Origin: Hyperoodon ampullatus
Taxonomy: Eukaryota; Chordata; Mammalia; Artiodactyla; Ziphiidae
Length of the DNA stretch: 64,000 bases
Direction of reading: 5' to 3'
Assembly: GCA_949752795.1 (NCBI GenBank)
Contig: OX457061.1
Coordinates: 11,861,492-11,925,491, forward strand
Shown: positions 35,200-47,053 of the stretch, in pieces
Layout of the letters: every line of letters begins with the position of its first letter
Numbering within the stretch: the stretch's first letter is position 1
The notes under the pieces: generated by a model
Told to the model about the DNA's origin: nothing
What the model saw: only the letters and a program-made list of their open reading frames with translations
Databases searched by the model: none
Made by a program: the position numbers and the translations under genes

Positions 35200-36240
35200 G
35201 AGTATAGTGATGCATCCGGCAGGGCCTCTGCCCTCTCGAGCTTCTGGTCACAGGGACACCAGTGAAGATTACCCAGCACCCAGGGTGCACAAGGCACTGT
35301 GGGAGCACTGAGCAGGAGTAAGTGACTGCCGCACACAGGCCTGTGTTTAAAGCATGATAGTCCAGGTGGAAGGAGTAGAACTGGCAAAAGCACGGAAGAA
35401 AGTGGGAAAGGACATGGCCTGTGATTAGGAGATACCTCTGAAGCATAAGGTGTACGGGGGAGCATAGGAAAGTGACACAAAAGGACTCTGGAAAAGCAAG
35501 GACTCTCTCGGCTTAGGAAAGGTTTGTTTGCCTGACTAAGGAGCAAGGACTTGTTCTTTCCTCCCCCACACAGGAGCTCGCGTGTGTGACACATGCTCTT
35601 GGACAAACGGGGACTGTTCCTGCCCCCATGAAGCTTATAGTCTAGTGCAAGAATTAAATAAGCACACAAATGTAACATCTCCACAATCAAAGTTCTTGAG
35701 TAGGATAGTGACTTGATCCAATTTGCATTTTAGAAATCACTCTGGCCAGAAGGATTGAAGTGGACGGGGAGGAACGAAACAAGAGAGGGACATAAAGCTG
35801 AACATCCACCATGGCAGTCAGGCCCGTGCCAAGGGATAGAGAGCAGGGGCAGATGAGACGTTGCAGTGGGAAAATGGGAAAGCCTAGGGAATTGATAGGT
35901 CGGCTGTGAGTGGCTATGGATAATGACAACTTCAGAAAGAAAAAAAGATTTAGAGTGCAGTCCAGATGGGATAGTAATTGGGAGTTTTGGCCATTCTGAG
36001 TTTGAGGTTCTAGTGGGCCATCCAGGTGGGGACTGGGACGTATGGGTTTGGAACAAGAGACGTCTGAGCTGACAGTGCTTATTAGGGGTGATCAGTGTAT
36101 GGGTGACACTGTTCTCGTGGATGAGACCTCCTGGAGAGAGAATTAATTGCCCTGCTGTGGTTCCAAGGGTGAGAGCGAAACTTCCAGGCCACAGGAATGG
36201 AATTCCAGGTGGGCTTCTGTTGATTCTCACCAGCTGATCT
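35200..36240 (-). repeat. L2, about 1 kb in two segments
   Basis: ATGAAGCTTATAGTCTAGTG at 35629-35648, GTAGAACTGGCAAAAGCACG at 35377, GATAGTGACTTGATCCAATT and AATCACTCTGGCCAGAAGGA near 35.7 kb are antisense L2 blocks. The order suggests two overlapping L2 copies. Long minus-strand open frames here are weak relics or chance. Confidence 0.7.
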
Positions 36241-37404
36241 TTCCGCTGTTCAGCAAGGAAGGTATCAATCCATGCCAAAGTAATAAATGTCATGAAAACT
36301 CTTTTTCCTGAGGAACTGGTGTGTGGGTTTTTTCCTCATAGACAATATAACATTTGCATTGTTCCCTTCTTGCTTCGGTGGCAGCCAGGAAGCTCAGAGC
36401 TAATTTTGTGACTGAATTTTAGAAACCATATAGGATCTGCGTATCCAGATACTGTTTTCCCAAATAAATACGTTTTACATATTTATGGATTCTCCAGTGC
36501 TGATTTTTTTCTCTGTTTTAGGTGCTCACGGAAGCTGCCTCAGATCCTTTGTAAACTTAGGTGTAACCGTATAAAAGTAAATATTCCCCTCACCCTAGTA
36601 TTTTAGTGTCATCCTTATCACCCTTGAGCAGTAGGTCGGCCCAGTTGCTGAGCTAATATCGGCTGGATTTAAGCAGGAGGGACCCTTGGAATTTACAGCC
36701 GCTACACAGTAACTTTAACGCTCACCTAACTCATTAAAGCAGGATAAAAGTAGAGCTTCAAACATCTGTGTTTGCCACCAAGTCTGTGAAGGGAGAGGTA
36801 CCTTTAATTTAGTTCAACATGTAAAAGTCTGACCTTTCAGAATTGAGAATACACTGTTGAAATTAAAGACTTGCCTGTGTAGATGAGTACTCCAAATACC
36901 TTCAAAGAAGGAGTGAGGTGCTGACTACAAAGATGGGTGGTTTTTTAAGCTTAGGGTGTCTTTTCTTGACTCATAAAATGTAGTCCTCATCAAGCAGCAT
37001 AAGCACAAAGTTGACTGGATGATAAATCTTATTTTTGATCATCCCTGGTTTTTAATACAATTAATTATTTTAAAATTAAAACTCGCTACTGGTTAAGCTC
37101 ACTCTGTAAATAGTTTCCACACTGTGTTCCACGGCTGGTGCCTTCCTTAGGGACTGCAAAGGTGCAAGTGGGGGGGCGGGGGAAACGCCCAGCAAGGAGA
37201 GCCCAGCTTCCATCCCTGCCCCCAGCCCTCCCAGAGCAGCTGGGCTGTTGAATGCGGCAGGGCTCCTTCTGCCTAAGGTGCTGTCCAAAGAAAGAGTTCC
37301 TCTCCTAAAAGTGAAAAGAAGAGTTTGGAAATCATCCCCCCCGAAGGGCACATCCCACTAACTTGCTGTTGGGGTATGCCTGTGGCTAATATGGAAGGGG
37401 CCGG

Positions 37405-37595
37405 GGCGGGGTTTGGAATCCTGCCTTTGGTTCCCACCCTGCCTCTTACCCTGCGACCTTGGGAGATATCTTTTCCTCTCTGAAATAACTTCCTCATCCA
37501 TAGAGTAGAATGCCATCCAGCATAACAGCCACTTCACAGGTAAGTGAGGATTAGATAAATCAGCAGATATAGAAGCGCCACCTAACAGAGTTCAA
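37405..37595 (+). repeat. MIR
   Basis: CCACCCTGCCTCTTACCCTG, CGACCTTGGGAGATATCTTT and AACTTCCTCATCCATAGAGT. It ends about 60 bases before the exon acceptor. Confidence 0.85.
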
Positions 37596-37658
37596 GCACT
37601 GATCTCTCTCACTCCATCCCTCTAACCCTCCTCTCCCCGTCTCATCTCTGTCTCCCAG

Positions 37659-37763
37659 GAGGAGCCAATCACCTTTTGCGAGGAAGCCTTCGTGTCCCAC
37701 TATCGCTCCGGAGCCATGAGGCAGTTCCTGCAGAACGCCACACAGCTGCAGCTCTTCAAACAG
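37659..37763 (+). CDS. DENND1A: DENND1A internal exon 1 of 6 in window (end of DENN module)
   Basis: This 105-base exon encodes 35 residues, opening with EEPITFCEEAFVSHY and closing with MRQFLQNATQLQLFKQ, which I recognise as DENND1A (connecdenn 1). From memory of the human protein it falls near residues 330-366, in the dDENN part of the DENN module that activates Rab35 by nucleotide exchange. The acceptor is strong: a pyrimidine run ending TCTCCCAG. The donor is weak, CAG followed by GTGCCC, with C instead of G at +5. The exon is phase 0 at both ends, so skipping it would keep frame. It joins exactly to the next exon after a 372-base intron. Identity is near certain; numbering is approximate. 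Confidence 0.97.
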
Positions 37764-38135
37764 GTGCCCGGCACCCTCGCCTGTTCTGCACCTGGGTCCC
37801 TGGTGGGGTTTTTGCAGCTGCCTCCACTCTAAGCACTGAGGCTGCAGGCATGGGTGGAACTCAGGCCTCAGCCCAGAGGGGCCCAGAGTCTGGGGAGGGA
37901 GATTGGGTGAGAAGGGAGCTCAGCCACCAGACGGAGCCTCTGCAAATATGCCGTGCAGTTTTATAAGTTACCATAAACACGCAGCGAGTTTTCCAGAAAC
38001 TCGCCTTTTTAAGCTCACAGTTCCAAAGACCCTTTCCTGTCTTGGTTCTTTGGTCGTCTCCTAAGGAGCCCAGCTGAACGTCCTTTCCCCGTTCCTTTGT
38101 ACTAGCTGTTATGCTTTTGTTCTTTCTTTGTATAG

Positions 38136-38223
38136 TTTATCGATGGTAGATTAGACCTTCTCAATTCCGGTGAGGGCTTCAGTGATGTCTTTGAAGAGGA
38201 GATCAACATGGGCGAGTATGCTG
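38136..38223 (+). CDS. DENND1A: DENND1A internal exon 2 of 6 (FxDxF AP-2 binding motif)
   Basis: This 88-base exon reads FIDGRLDLLNSGEG, then FSDVF, then EEEINMGEYA plus the first base of a glycine codon. FSDVF (38178-38192) fits the FxDxF motif, known in connecdenn 1 to bind the AP-2 alpha-adaptin ear and link the Rab35 exchange factor to clathrin-coated pits. The acceptor is TTGTATAG and the donor CTG followed by GTGAGG, both good. It starts in phase 0 and ends in phase 1, so it can only be skipped in frame together with the 41-base exon that follows (129 bases in all). No stop or shift is present. Confidence 0.97.
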
Positions 38224-38479
38224 GTGAGGGCATTTCGTTTTCCTTTCTGAGCTGTGGGCTGTCTGTGGGATTGGGGTGTGTTCGCTAGGAGTGGCAATGA
38301 CTTCTTTTTTCCTTCACTGGGGGTTAGAGAGACTGATTTCAACCTTGGCCTTGAAGTGTTGGAATTCCTCTTCACGTTCTGATGAGGGGCACATTGGCCC
38401 ATCTGAAGTCCTCTGTCCTGGGGTCACTTGCTTCTCCTGGGTGGGCGAAGTCTAGGTAACGTAGTGGCCTGCACGATGC

Positions 38480-38715
38480 GGTGGAAAGCACATGAGGAAT
38501 CGAATTAGGAGACCAGGATTCACTGCCCAGCAGTGAGAACTTGGTCGAGTCATTTCACCTCTTTCAGCTGAAGTGTTCTTATCTGTGCACGGAGTGTAAC
38601 AGTGCCTACCTCACAGGAGTCCTGTTGAGATTAAATCAGAGACCCCAAGGAAAGGTTTGTGCAGTCGCCCAGGACAGACCCTGGCAGGGGATCGCAGCTT
38701 AGTAGATGTTTCTTT
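38480..38715 (+). repeat. MIR, near full length
   Basis: GACCAGGATTCACTGCCCAG, GAACTTGGTCGAGTCATTTC, GCCTACCTCACAGGAGTCCT and CTTAGTAGATGTTTC. Confidence 0.88.
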
Positions 38716-38769
38716 AAAATGTGAAGATCATCGCGGGTGCCCTGTCTCTGCAGGCCTTTAGAACCAGAG

Positions 38770-38860
38770 GAATCATCCTCTCATTTTTCAAAGGAGGCAT
38801 CTGAGGCCCAGAGAAATGTTAGTGGCTGACCCTGCCTCCTGAATCCCAATCTGGCTTTCC
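38770..38860 (-). repeat. MIR core fragment
   Basis: ATCCTCTCATTTTTCAAAGG and GGCATCTGAGGCCCAGAGAA. Confidence 0.65.
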
Positions 38861-39094
38861 AAGACCCAAACCCTCATCTCTGTCAGCAAAGTAAAACTAA
38901 ATGCAAAACAATAATAATCATGCTACTAGCCCCCTCTTATTGCTGGGCGTGTGTCTGGTCTCGACTGTGCTGATAATCCAACTGGCAGTCCATAAACTCA
39001 TAGAGCCAGGTGTGATCTCACCTACAGACCCCTTTGTCAGGCCCTACCAGCCTGTGCTGCATGGAGAGCACAGTAATCAATAAAACAGGTGTGT

Positions 39095-39960
39095 GAGTCG
39101 TTGATGAGCATTTCCTGGACATCTGCTGTGTCCACAGCCCTGTACAGTAAGAATGGGGGGCCCAGTTCTGCCCTCAGGGAACTTTTAGACTGATGGGAGA
39201 AAGTTCATAACTAAAGACAAATACAGACTAAGCCACTGCAGGAGAAGGAGCAGACATGGGTTTTTGGGCAGGTAGAATAGGGCTCTATTAATGCTCATGC
39301 TGTAACATGAGGGCTTCACAAAGGAGGCGGGTTTTGAGTAGCGTTCTAACAGTTGAATATGGCTTCTGGGGAGAAGACAGGCTTTATGTGTTGCTAAACT
39401 AAGTCTAGTCATTCGGACTCCTAGAAAAGCTGTCTGCTGATAAGACCTACTTATCCCAGCAGATAAAATGAATCAGTTCCCCACAGCACCTCCTTTTTCT
39501 TTCCCTGTCACTGCTTAAGCATGAGAAGGGCCCAGTGTGTGTCCAGCAGTGTGCTTACACTGGACACACGGCCCTGTGGTTCCTGCCCTGGCGTGGCTCA
39601 CAGAACTTTAGAGAACACGGACCTCTGAATGGGTGTTACCTATTCTAGAAGTCTGTTGAGAGGAAGGAGTAAGAGAAACTTACAGAGGAAATGACTGAGC
39701 TGGTCCCTGAGCCTGCGCAGCAGAGAGAGCAGGGAACGGTGGCCAGGCAAGGGGAACAGCATTTGCGAGGGCATGGACGGCTTGGAGGAGGTGTGGCCGG
39801 GGAGCCTGAGGTTGTGCAGGATGGTAGCACAGGATGGAGAGGCAGAGGGTGGGTAGTGCCAAGACAGGACAGGGCAGGGGTGCTAAGGGGCCCGACCTCT
39901 ATCCAGTAGGCAAGGAGGAGGATTTGGGTTTGTACTCGGGGCACTGATAGGATCAGATCT
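39095..39960 (-). repeat. L2, about 860 bases
   Basis: GAGCATTTCCTGGACATCTG, CTGCCCTCAGGGAACTTTTA, GAACAGCATTTGCGAGGGCA, GGACAGGGCAGGGGTG and CACTGATAGGATCAGATCTC follow antisense L2. Confidence 0.8.
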
Positions 39961-40145
39961 CACTTTGAGAAAGAAAGAAAACCTGTGGCAGCAGCTCCTT
40001 CAGGGAGTGGTGCATGGGAGCCTCCACATGATTCTCCAGATTTTGAACTTTCCAAGTCCTGCATGCTGAAAGCAACTTGAGGAACTCCTGAGGGCATACA
40101 CATGGCTTCTTTAAATACCAGCTTCTCCGCTTCTTCCTTCCCCAG

Positions 40146-40186
40146 GGAGCGATAAACTGTACCACCAGTGGCTCTCCACAGTCCGG
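40146..40186 (+). CDS. DENND1A: DENND1A internal exon 3 of 6 (41-base small exon)
   Basis: A very short exon that completes the split glycine codon and encodes SDKLYHQWLSTVR, which follows EYAG in DENND1A. The acceptor is CCTTCCCCAG, the donor CGG followed by a consensus GTAAGT. It starts in phase 1 and ends in phase 0. It lies just past the folded DENN module, at the start of the largely disordered tail. It is too short for a simple open-reading-frame search and was found from the protein context and splice sites. Confidence 0.95.
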
Positions 40187-40699
40187 GTAAGTGTCACCCC
40201 CGCAGAGCCACCTGGGCCCCTCCTTAGCCTCCTGGCAGCCCTCCTCTTCCCCTGCCACCCACCAGGCTGTCATTCGGCTCAGAGCACTCTGTTCTCCCAG
40301 CTGAAGATGCTTTTGTTTGTAAAGCCAGGCCGTTCTCGGGCCAAGGATGAGACTGTCCAAAGCCATCCCTCGGTGAGGATGATGAGAGCCAGGAGAAGCT
40401 TCCCTGTCTCAGGAAGCAGGCCAAGGCGTGCTGAAAGGATGTTGCCATCTTAGAGCATTTTGCGGGGTCTCCTTCTAGGGCCAGCCCAATTGGGAACTCT
40501 TCATGGGAAAACCAAAAATTCGTCCCTCTTGCTGCTCTGAATATGTTTCACTGCAAAGGCTCCTGTGAGGATGGAAAACGCACCCCTGAGAGTTTTCATC
40601 CCTTCGCTGTTGCTGTGAACAGTTTTTTATTGTGTTGGAAGCCAGGTGCTTAGGGCTCTTCAGAAGCCACTGAAGAATTCAGATGCTTGCCTTTCCTTT

Positions 40700-40875
40700 A
40701 CGTGGGTTCATTAGTGAGTGTGTACCAAAGGGCTTCTGTGTGCCGGGCGCCACGCTGGGTGCTGGGGAGACAGTGCAGAGCAGGACGCAGGCCCGGCCCT
40801 GAGGGAGCTCCCGGCCTTACTGGGGAGGCAGGCACGTAGACAGGCAGCTCCGACAGAGTGTGACAAGTGTTCTCT
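40700..40875 (-). repeat. L2 3' end
   Basis: GGCTTCTGTGTGCCGGGCGC, CACGCTGGGTGCTGGGGAGA and CCTGAGGGAGCTCCCGGCCT. Confidence 0.75.
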
Positions 40876-41354
40876 CCTGCTTGTGGGCCAAGTGCGCTGC
40901 TGCCAAGGCAGGTCCCTTGGAAGTGGCTGCAGTGGGCCGAGAGTAAGCAATTCCTCAATGAAAGGCTTCTTTTGTTCTTCTCGTATGGCCAAACACGGCA
41001 CTTGGCAAATCACAGACAAGCAGTAAGGACTTGTTGATTGATTGATAAAGGGAGTTTTAATACTCTAAAGGACCATTGAAATAGGATACTGAGTAATTTT
41101 GGAAAGCAGTGTGGAATATATGAGTGGGTGAAAATTTCCTGTTGTCCTACAACAGAGAATGCTTTCCAGGTCAAATTTTGAAGTTTTTAATTAAAGCTCA
41201 AATTTTCTAATACAAGCAGTTACCAAAAATTGTGCTAAAAGTTAATCCTAATAATTACATAGCGTATCTTACTCTGTTGTATACGCACTGGATCAGGTCT
41301 CTCTCTCCATTCAGATCAGTTGGAATTACCACAGATCTGATTATGTGATGCATT

Positions 41355-41790
41355 TGGTTAAAAATCTTCTGGAGTGTGGGCTCCTTGCGCTGGCCCTCCG
41401 TGCGCTGACCCTACCTGGCTCTCAGCCCCACCTGCCAGTCCTCCCGTGATGCACGGCCCTTGTTACTCACGGAACACACCATGGCTTTGCAGCTTCTGCA
41501 CTTCTTTATGTGCTGTTTCCTGTCCCTAGAATGTTCTTATCCTTCCTCTCCCCACCACGAGCTCCTACTCATCCTTCATGGACCAGATATTTCATCCTCT
41601 AAAGCCTCCTCCGCCCTTCCACACAGTGAGCTGCCCCCACCCTCCTTGTGCACACGGCCAGTGCGGCTCTCACCATCTTGGGTTGCACTTGTTTACCCCC
41701 CAGACTGGAGGCCTTTGAAGGCAGAGACCGGTCCTCCGGTGGCTCGGTACCCTCAGAGCCTAAGCCAGGACGTCCCCACAGTGAGCCCTC
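41355..41790 (+). repeat. L2
   Basis: GCAGCTTCTGCACTTCTTTA, GTCCCTAGAATGTTCTTATC, CTCCTACTCATCCTTCATGG and CTTTGAAGGCAGAGACCGGT run in sense L2 order. Confidence 0.82.
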
Positions 41791-42543
41791 ACAAAACGTC
41801 TAGAGCCTGTGCGCTTCGTACACATTCGTTGCCTCCTCTGTGTACTGGGAAAGCCTTCCCTCCTCCTTTTACCCCCCTGCTCTCCTGAAAAAACAGAGCC
41901 AGAGAATCGGTATGTTGGATTTATACTAAAGTATAAACAATGAACATCTATGGCTATTCATTCTTTCCCTTTGTCAAGATGTACATGTTAGGGAGGCAGC
42001 CTACCAGAGTGATTTTTAAAAAACAACACAGAAAACCAGGGTGAGGAAAGAAGGGCTCATGGCTTAAGGTAGCCACAGTAGCCAGATAACCTTGCCTAAG
42101 TGGGCCCCCAGTTTCCTGCCCTGGCTCGTGTTAGTTAGTTAGAGTCCATTGTTATTAAACTTACCTTAATGTTGTCCATGGTAACTGGAATTTCTTGAGA
42201 AGCTGCACATTACTCTGAGGAAACCTTTGCCTCAGAGAGCCTGTGGTGAGCTTTCCTCCCAGCCAGCAGACAGGTGCCAAGCAAAATACTGAGCCTGGGG
42301 TCTCCCCGCTCAGCTAGTTTATCGCCATCCTCATTCCCCACCCGCTCCCGTACCCCCCCCCCAGAGGGATTCCGCCATGGCCGTAACTTAATTGCCCGGG
42401 ACCAGTCACCATCTAGGGCTGTTTCTCTAATTAAGTTACACACTTATGAAATGTGGCTTAACTTGATTAAAGAGAAGAGGTCTTTGTTGGTGTTGGCCTA
42501 CTATATCTTCAGTCCAAATTGCTAACTGGCATTTTTATTACAG

Positions 42544-42615
42544 AAAGGAAGTGGAGCAATTCTGAATACTGTAAAAACGAAAGCAAACCCAGCCATGAAG
42601 ACTGTCTATAAGTTC
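42544..42615 (+). CDS. DENND1A: DENND1A internal exon 4 of 6
   Basis: This 72-base exon encodes 24 residues containing GSGAILNTVKTKANPA and ending in TVYKF, matching DENND1A after LSTVR. The acceptor is TTTTTATTACAG and the donor TTC followed by GTAAGT. Both ends are phase 0. The peptide is basic and begins a lysine-rich stretch carried on by the next exon. I see no known catalytic motif; the stretch lies between the DENN module and the clathrin/AP-2-binding tail. Confidence 0.96.
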
Positions 42616-43834
42616 GTAAGTACTGGTCTTGGTCTCAGGATCCAAACAAATCTGTTCCTTAGCATGACGAAACTCTTAAATAGACCTGATCCTATGCTGC
42701 AGAAATGATTCGGGGGCTGCTGTGTTATTTCCTAAAGCTCTCAATGCTCTTAGAATTATTTGGCGTTGATGTTTTATGACCAGGTCAGTGACATTTTTAA
42801 TTTAAAATGTTTCTACACACAGTTGCTGCAATAGAGAAATGGGAGGCTACTGGTTTTAGCTTTTAAAATGTAGACAGGGTGGCTAAAATTCAGGCTGCTC
42901 CACGCCTGCATCCCTGAGAACCAGAGGTGGTGGTCTGTCAGGTGTTGTGGCAGACCTTTCCTACACGTATCCTTGTTATAATGTTAGAATAAAGCAGCTC
43001 CTTTACAGGTTACTGAAGAGTGCTCCTGGTGGGACACACCCCGAATTTTTGTCCCAAATTCTTCATCATCTCTCTCATCACTGCCGTGTAGGAAATGCAT
43101 TGTTTGTGAAACTCGTGCCCACAGCAGAGTGAAAATAAGAGAACACACCAGTTCCCGATGCTCCATCTTTTACGGGCCTCAAGTACTTTTTCTCATGATT
43201 TCTCTTGCTTGCTAATTTGACTCTGAGCCACTTAACTGGGGTGGTTTTGTTTTATTTCCATTTTTAATTTTGTTAGTCCTTTCTGTGCTTAAGTTGTAGC
43301 TATTTTAATGGGGCGGGTGGCTGCCAAGAGAACCACGCAGGTCTTAGAATGACAGAAAATAAAAGCCAGGGTGTCTGCCGAAATGAGATTTAAGAAATGG
43401 CACCAGAGAAACCCAGCGATGTGTCTGTTCAGCCTGGGCAGAAAATTGGTCCTGAGGCCCTGCCCTGGTGAAGTGTAATAGATATTCTGAATCTTGCAGC
43501 TGAAGAAGCTTCTGCTCTCCTCTTACTGGTAGCTGTCACCAGGCTGCGGAGATAAATAATTACAGAGAGCAGAAGAAGGGCTTCGGAGGGGAAAAAAAAA
43601 TCAGTCCCATCAAAATGCAGAAAATAAAATCTCTGTAGCCTCTTTAAGGGATTTTTTTTTTAACCTTTCAACATTGTATTTGTTTTCATAGCCATTATGT
43701 TTTCAACTTGATGATCCCATTTTTCCTTCCTTTTTCTAGTAATCAGAGAAGGTGATTCACGATGGACTGAAATCAAGCATAGTCCCTGCTGGAAACAGAG
43801 AGGGAATCTTAACTTAAATTAATTTTTCATGCAG

Positions 43835-43891
43835 GCAAAAGATCATGCAAAAATGGGAATAAAAGAGGTGAAAAACCGCTTGAAGCAAAAG
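43835..43891 (+). CDS. DENND1A: DENND1A internal exon 5 of 6
   Basis: This 57-base exon encodes AKDHAKMGIKEVKNRLKQK, 19 residues, seven of them lysine, likely a charged helix. It continues directly from TVYKF and into DITENG of the next exon, as in DENND1A. The acceptor is TTTTTCATGCAG; the donor, AAG followed by GTACTT, is moderate, with T at +5. Both ends are phase 0. An 8.4 kb intron follows. Confidence 0.95.
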
Positions 43892-44559
43892 GTACTTGAA
43901 GTTCTTATTCAAAATGTATAAGCACCATGTATGAAATGCGTGGCCACAAAAAAGTACGATGTGATCAATAGAGGCTGTTTGATACAGTGTTGTTAGCACA
44001 CTTCAAAATGCATTACCAGCTGTCCGGGAGTTTTCACACTGTTATAAATATTCACAGACAAAAAACTGTCTTCAAATAACATTAAGACTGGCTTAAACCC
44101 ACAAAGGCAAGCAAGTTCAGAGTTACCACTGTCAGTCTGTCCCCTGCCCACCCCACCGGGCCTGAGCTTCACCAGGGTCCATACAAATAGGCTCGGCCTC
44201 CCCATCCCGGCACCACCACCTCCTACAGCTGACCTCTGCCCTGGGGCTGATTGTAACCAAAACCAAGAAGCATCTCCAGGGAAATGACTGCCATGGTTCT
44301 GGCATGCACGCGGCCACCACACAGAACAGGGCACAGAGGGTGGGTTTGAGGAGGACACTTCGGGCTCTGCTCACAGTTCACGTGTGAGACTCAGAGGGGC
44401 AGGGAGAGGCTCTGACTGTCTTCTCGGACCATCAGTAAAATCGTATAAAATCATACAAACTACATCCTGACTAAGAGTCCCCCTACCTGGTTCTCTGGAC
44501 TTGTACAGAGAGGTTCATAGAACAGAGAGGGCATCTTTATATTGTTATGAATATCATCA

Positions 44560-44815
44560 TCATTAATAGCATTGCCAACCTTCGTTAAGCACTTTCTAAG
44601 GATGGTCCAGGCCAGGAGCTTTCACATTTAATCCATAGAACAACACTGGGGGGTATTATTCTCATTACATGTGTAAGGGGACCACGGTTCAAAGGTGGAG
44701 TAATTTGCCCAAGGTCATGCTGTTCGAGCCTGGCAGAGCCGAGATTCGAGTCCAGATCCATCTACCTCAGTGTTTGCTCTTACCACTATAGTATTTCATA
44801 CTGCCTTCCTGAAAC
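44560..44815 (-). repeat. MIR, full length
   Basis: CACATTTAATCCATAGAACA, AATTTGCCCAAGGTCATGCT, GAGATTCGAGTCCAGATCCA and TCTTACCACTATAGTATTTC span nearly the whole element. Confidence 0.93.
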
Positions 44816-46930
44816 AAGTGTTTTGTTTTCCAAAAGGTGTTTGAGATCACTTATTTCATTATTCCCACACCCCCGAAATTCACCAGGCTATTAAGGGCCT
44901 TCGTCTATCTCGGCAGTTTTTTAAAAATTGAAAGCAGTTTCAATTTTAGGAAGTCAGAAAGGACCTCTCATTAACTTGAAACGGTCAAAGGAATTGATTC
45001 CTTAACTTAAATTGCAAAATAATTTGTTCTGACTAAGATTCAAATGCTTAGTTTCAGCTGAGGGTGAATTTTTAGCAGCTGAGATTCAAGTCCTGAAATT
45101 AAAATCTTGCTAATGTAAATTCACATAGACCTTAACTGTGGTCTGTTGCACCCCGCCAGAGGCTGGCAGGTGGAATTCTTTACTCGGATGTTATTTAAGT
45201 CCCTAAATATACCTTTTTATCTCCTATCCCAGTCACATGTAACTGAATTGGACTGCTGATATAAAATGGAGGGGCAGGGAGGGCGGAGCTCTCAGCAGGT
45301 TTTCCCTCCTTGATAACTGCATCGGGCTAGTATTAGAATATTACCTGAAGTAAGCAAAGAAAGGGTCCCTCCTCAAGCAGAGGACACATGTGCCTCCTTG
45401 GTCAGATCCGCTCTCTGCAGGCCATTGCCTCCCTCCTCGCATCGGGCCTTAAGAAAATCCCCTTTTTATGATGCGTACCATTTCTGCAGATAACCAGTTA
45501 AGCTCCAGTTTTTGATGTTCAAAGGTTCACTTAAACAATCTAGATCACTCTCCTTCATGCCATCTCCCTTTCCTTTCCTTGATGGTATCTGAGGCAGAGC
45601 CTTTTCTCCCCTTCTCCTCTTCCCCCTGCCAGTCTTTTCAAGAATAGCTTCAGGAGATAATGTTCTATAGAGAGTGTCAGTACATTTCAGGTGACACAAA
45701 TGGTGAAGGCATTTCATAGAAATGTGGCTTGTCACCATCGGGCTGTTGACAGATCTATTAGTGCACCCTTTTCAATTTTCACTTTTCCCCCCCTTCGGTT
45801 TTACAGATTTCTTCAGACTTGATATTTTGCAGTTGTTCTTGGAAGAGCTATTTTGTAATTGAAACTCTAGCATTGTTTAGGACAGATGGGACCAGGTCTT
45901 CCACGGTGCTGCAGCTCCCTTTCCTGAGCTAATTTAGGATTTGGCTTTGTCTGACCTCTCAGTGCGGCAGAAAATATTTCCTTGGCTTTTTTGTTCCTCT
46001 CTGCTCCTTCCCCTTTACGTGGCAACATATCTGTGTGGCTCCCTAGATGCGTCCAATACAGACATCTCAAGTTTGGTTTCTGCTATGAAATTGAGGCAAT
46101 TCCCAACAAAGACCCAATTTTCAAATGTACTGGGTTGCCACCTGGCCTCCTCTAACTCTGCATAGCAATGGTGACCCCTCAGGTATAATCAAGAACCCAA
46201 CCTTGCCCTCTTCACTCTCGCCTTGGGTTTGAATTGCAAATAGAAAATGTGGGGCTGACCTGTGGAGAGGTCACCATGGTGTGTGGAGGGTCCATCTCTA
46301 ATATGACTGAGCAGGGCCCCTTCTCCATCCCTCGTTCATTTGTGCTGCAGACTTTCAAAGCATCTGAAAGAGGCGCTTTCAGGGTATCCGTGTGACCATT
46401 GGCAAATAATTGTTAATAGAGACTGTAGTGTGGCTTTATTCCATACCTGCTCTGCTTCGGCCCAACAACAAAAAAAGAAGGAGGGATAACACATTTCTCT
46501 GGATAAATGGAACAAGGTGGTCAAGTTCTTCTATAGCTTGGCCTTCTTTGAAGTTTAACTTGCTCAAAATTAGGAAGAAGAAGAAATGGCAAAGAATGCT
46601 ACCCAGCCGTCGTTTTCTAAAGGGAGAATGCAGTGCTTTTGTCCAGAGCACCTCCCTGCCAGAGCTGGCCTGCAGGAGGATGCTGTGTGGCTGGGCTTGC
46701 AGCTCTCAACAAATCGCATTCTATTGCAGCGCCGTACGCAGCTGGCACCAGAATGCCCTGTTTTAAAAGCGGTGGCTGCACACACATTCTTTCTCACCTA
46801 CCGGAAACGTTAAGATATTTACGTAAGGTTGTCATTCTTTTGCCTGTTGGGGAACCCCTAAAAAATTATCTTTTTTCTTCAGTATCAAAATCAAAATGAC
46901 TGAATCAACTGTGTCCATTTCACAGCCCCC

Positions 46931-47053
46931 TTTTTTTTTTTGGCCGCACCACACAGCTTGCAGTATCTCAGCTGCCGGACCAGGGATTGAACCCGGGCCA
47001 CAGCAGTGAAAGGGCCGACTGAGTCTTAACCATTGGACCACCAGGCAATTCCC
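46931..47053 (-). mobile_element. Older tRNA-derived SINE (CHR/Bov-tA type), short body
   Basis: A T run is followed by GGCCGCACCACACAGCTTGC, a B-box-like GGGATTGAACCCGGG and a head ending CACCAGGCAATTCCC. It differs in sequence from the other short SINEs here and is more diverged. TCACAGCCC at 46920-46928 and 47054-47062 is the likely target duplication. Confidence 0.88.

Larger units (their letters stand above)
29787..37658 (+). other. Presumed DENND1A intron, last part before the exon cluster
   Basis: Between the L1 and the first exon I find MER5, MIR, L2 and L1 fossils and two SINEs. Stretches with nothing recognised are about 30550-31610 (AT-rich in its second half), 33290-34205 (with a candidate conserved block), 34670-35195 and 36250-37400 (AT-rich). 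The last 30 bases before the exon are the pyrimidine tract and acceptor. Confidence 0.85.
37764..43834 (+). other. DENND1A: Four introns within the DENND1A exon cluster
   Basis: The introns are 372, 1922, 2357 and 1219 bases long (37764-38135, 38224-40145, 40187-42543, 42616-43834). All begin GT and end AG. They hold MIR and L2 fossils but no young SINE. The stretches 37764-38135, 41030-41355, 41900-42543 and 42616-43834 show nothing recognisable besides splice signals. Confidence 0.93.

Noticed and set aside
1..37658. Search for the preceding DENND1A exon (ending near NALKIEP)
   Set aside because: No matching coding sequence with splice sites was seen, so it probably lies before the window; a translated alignment would settle it.
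37676..37966. Open frame starting inside the first exon
   Set aside because: It is in a different frame from the true DENND1A reading and runs into intron.
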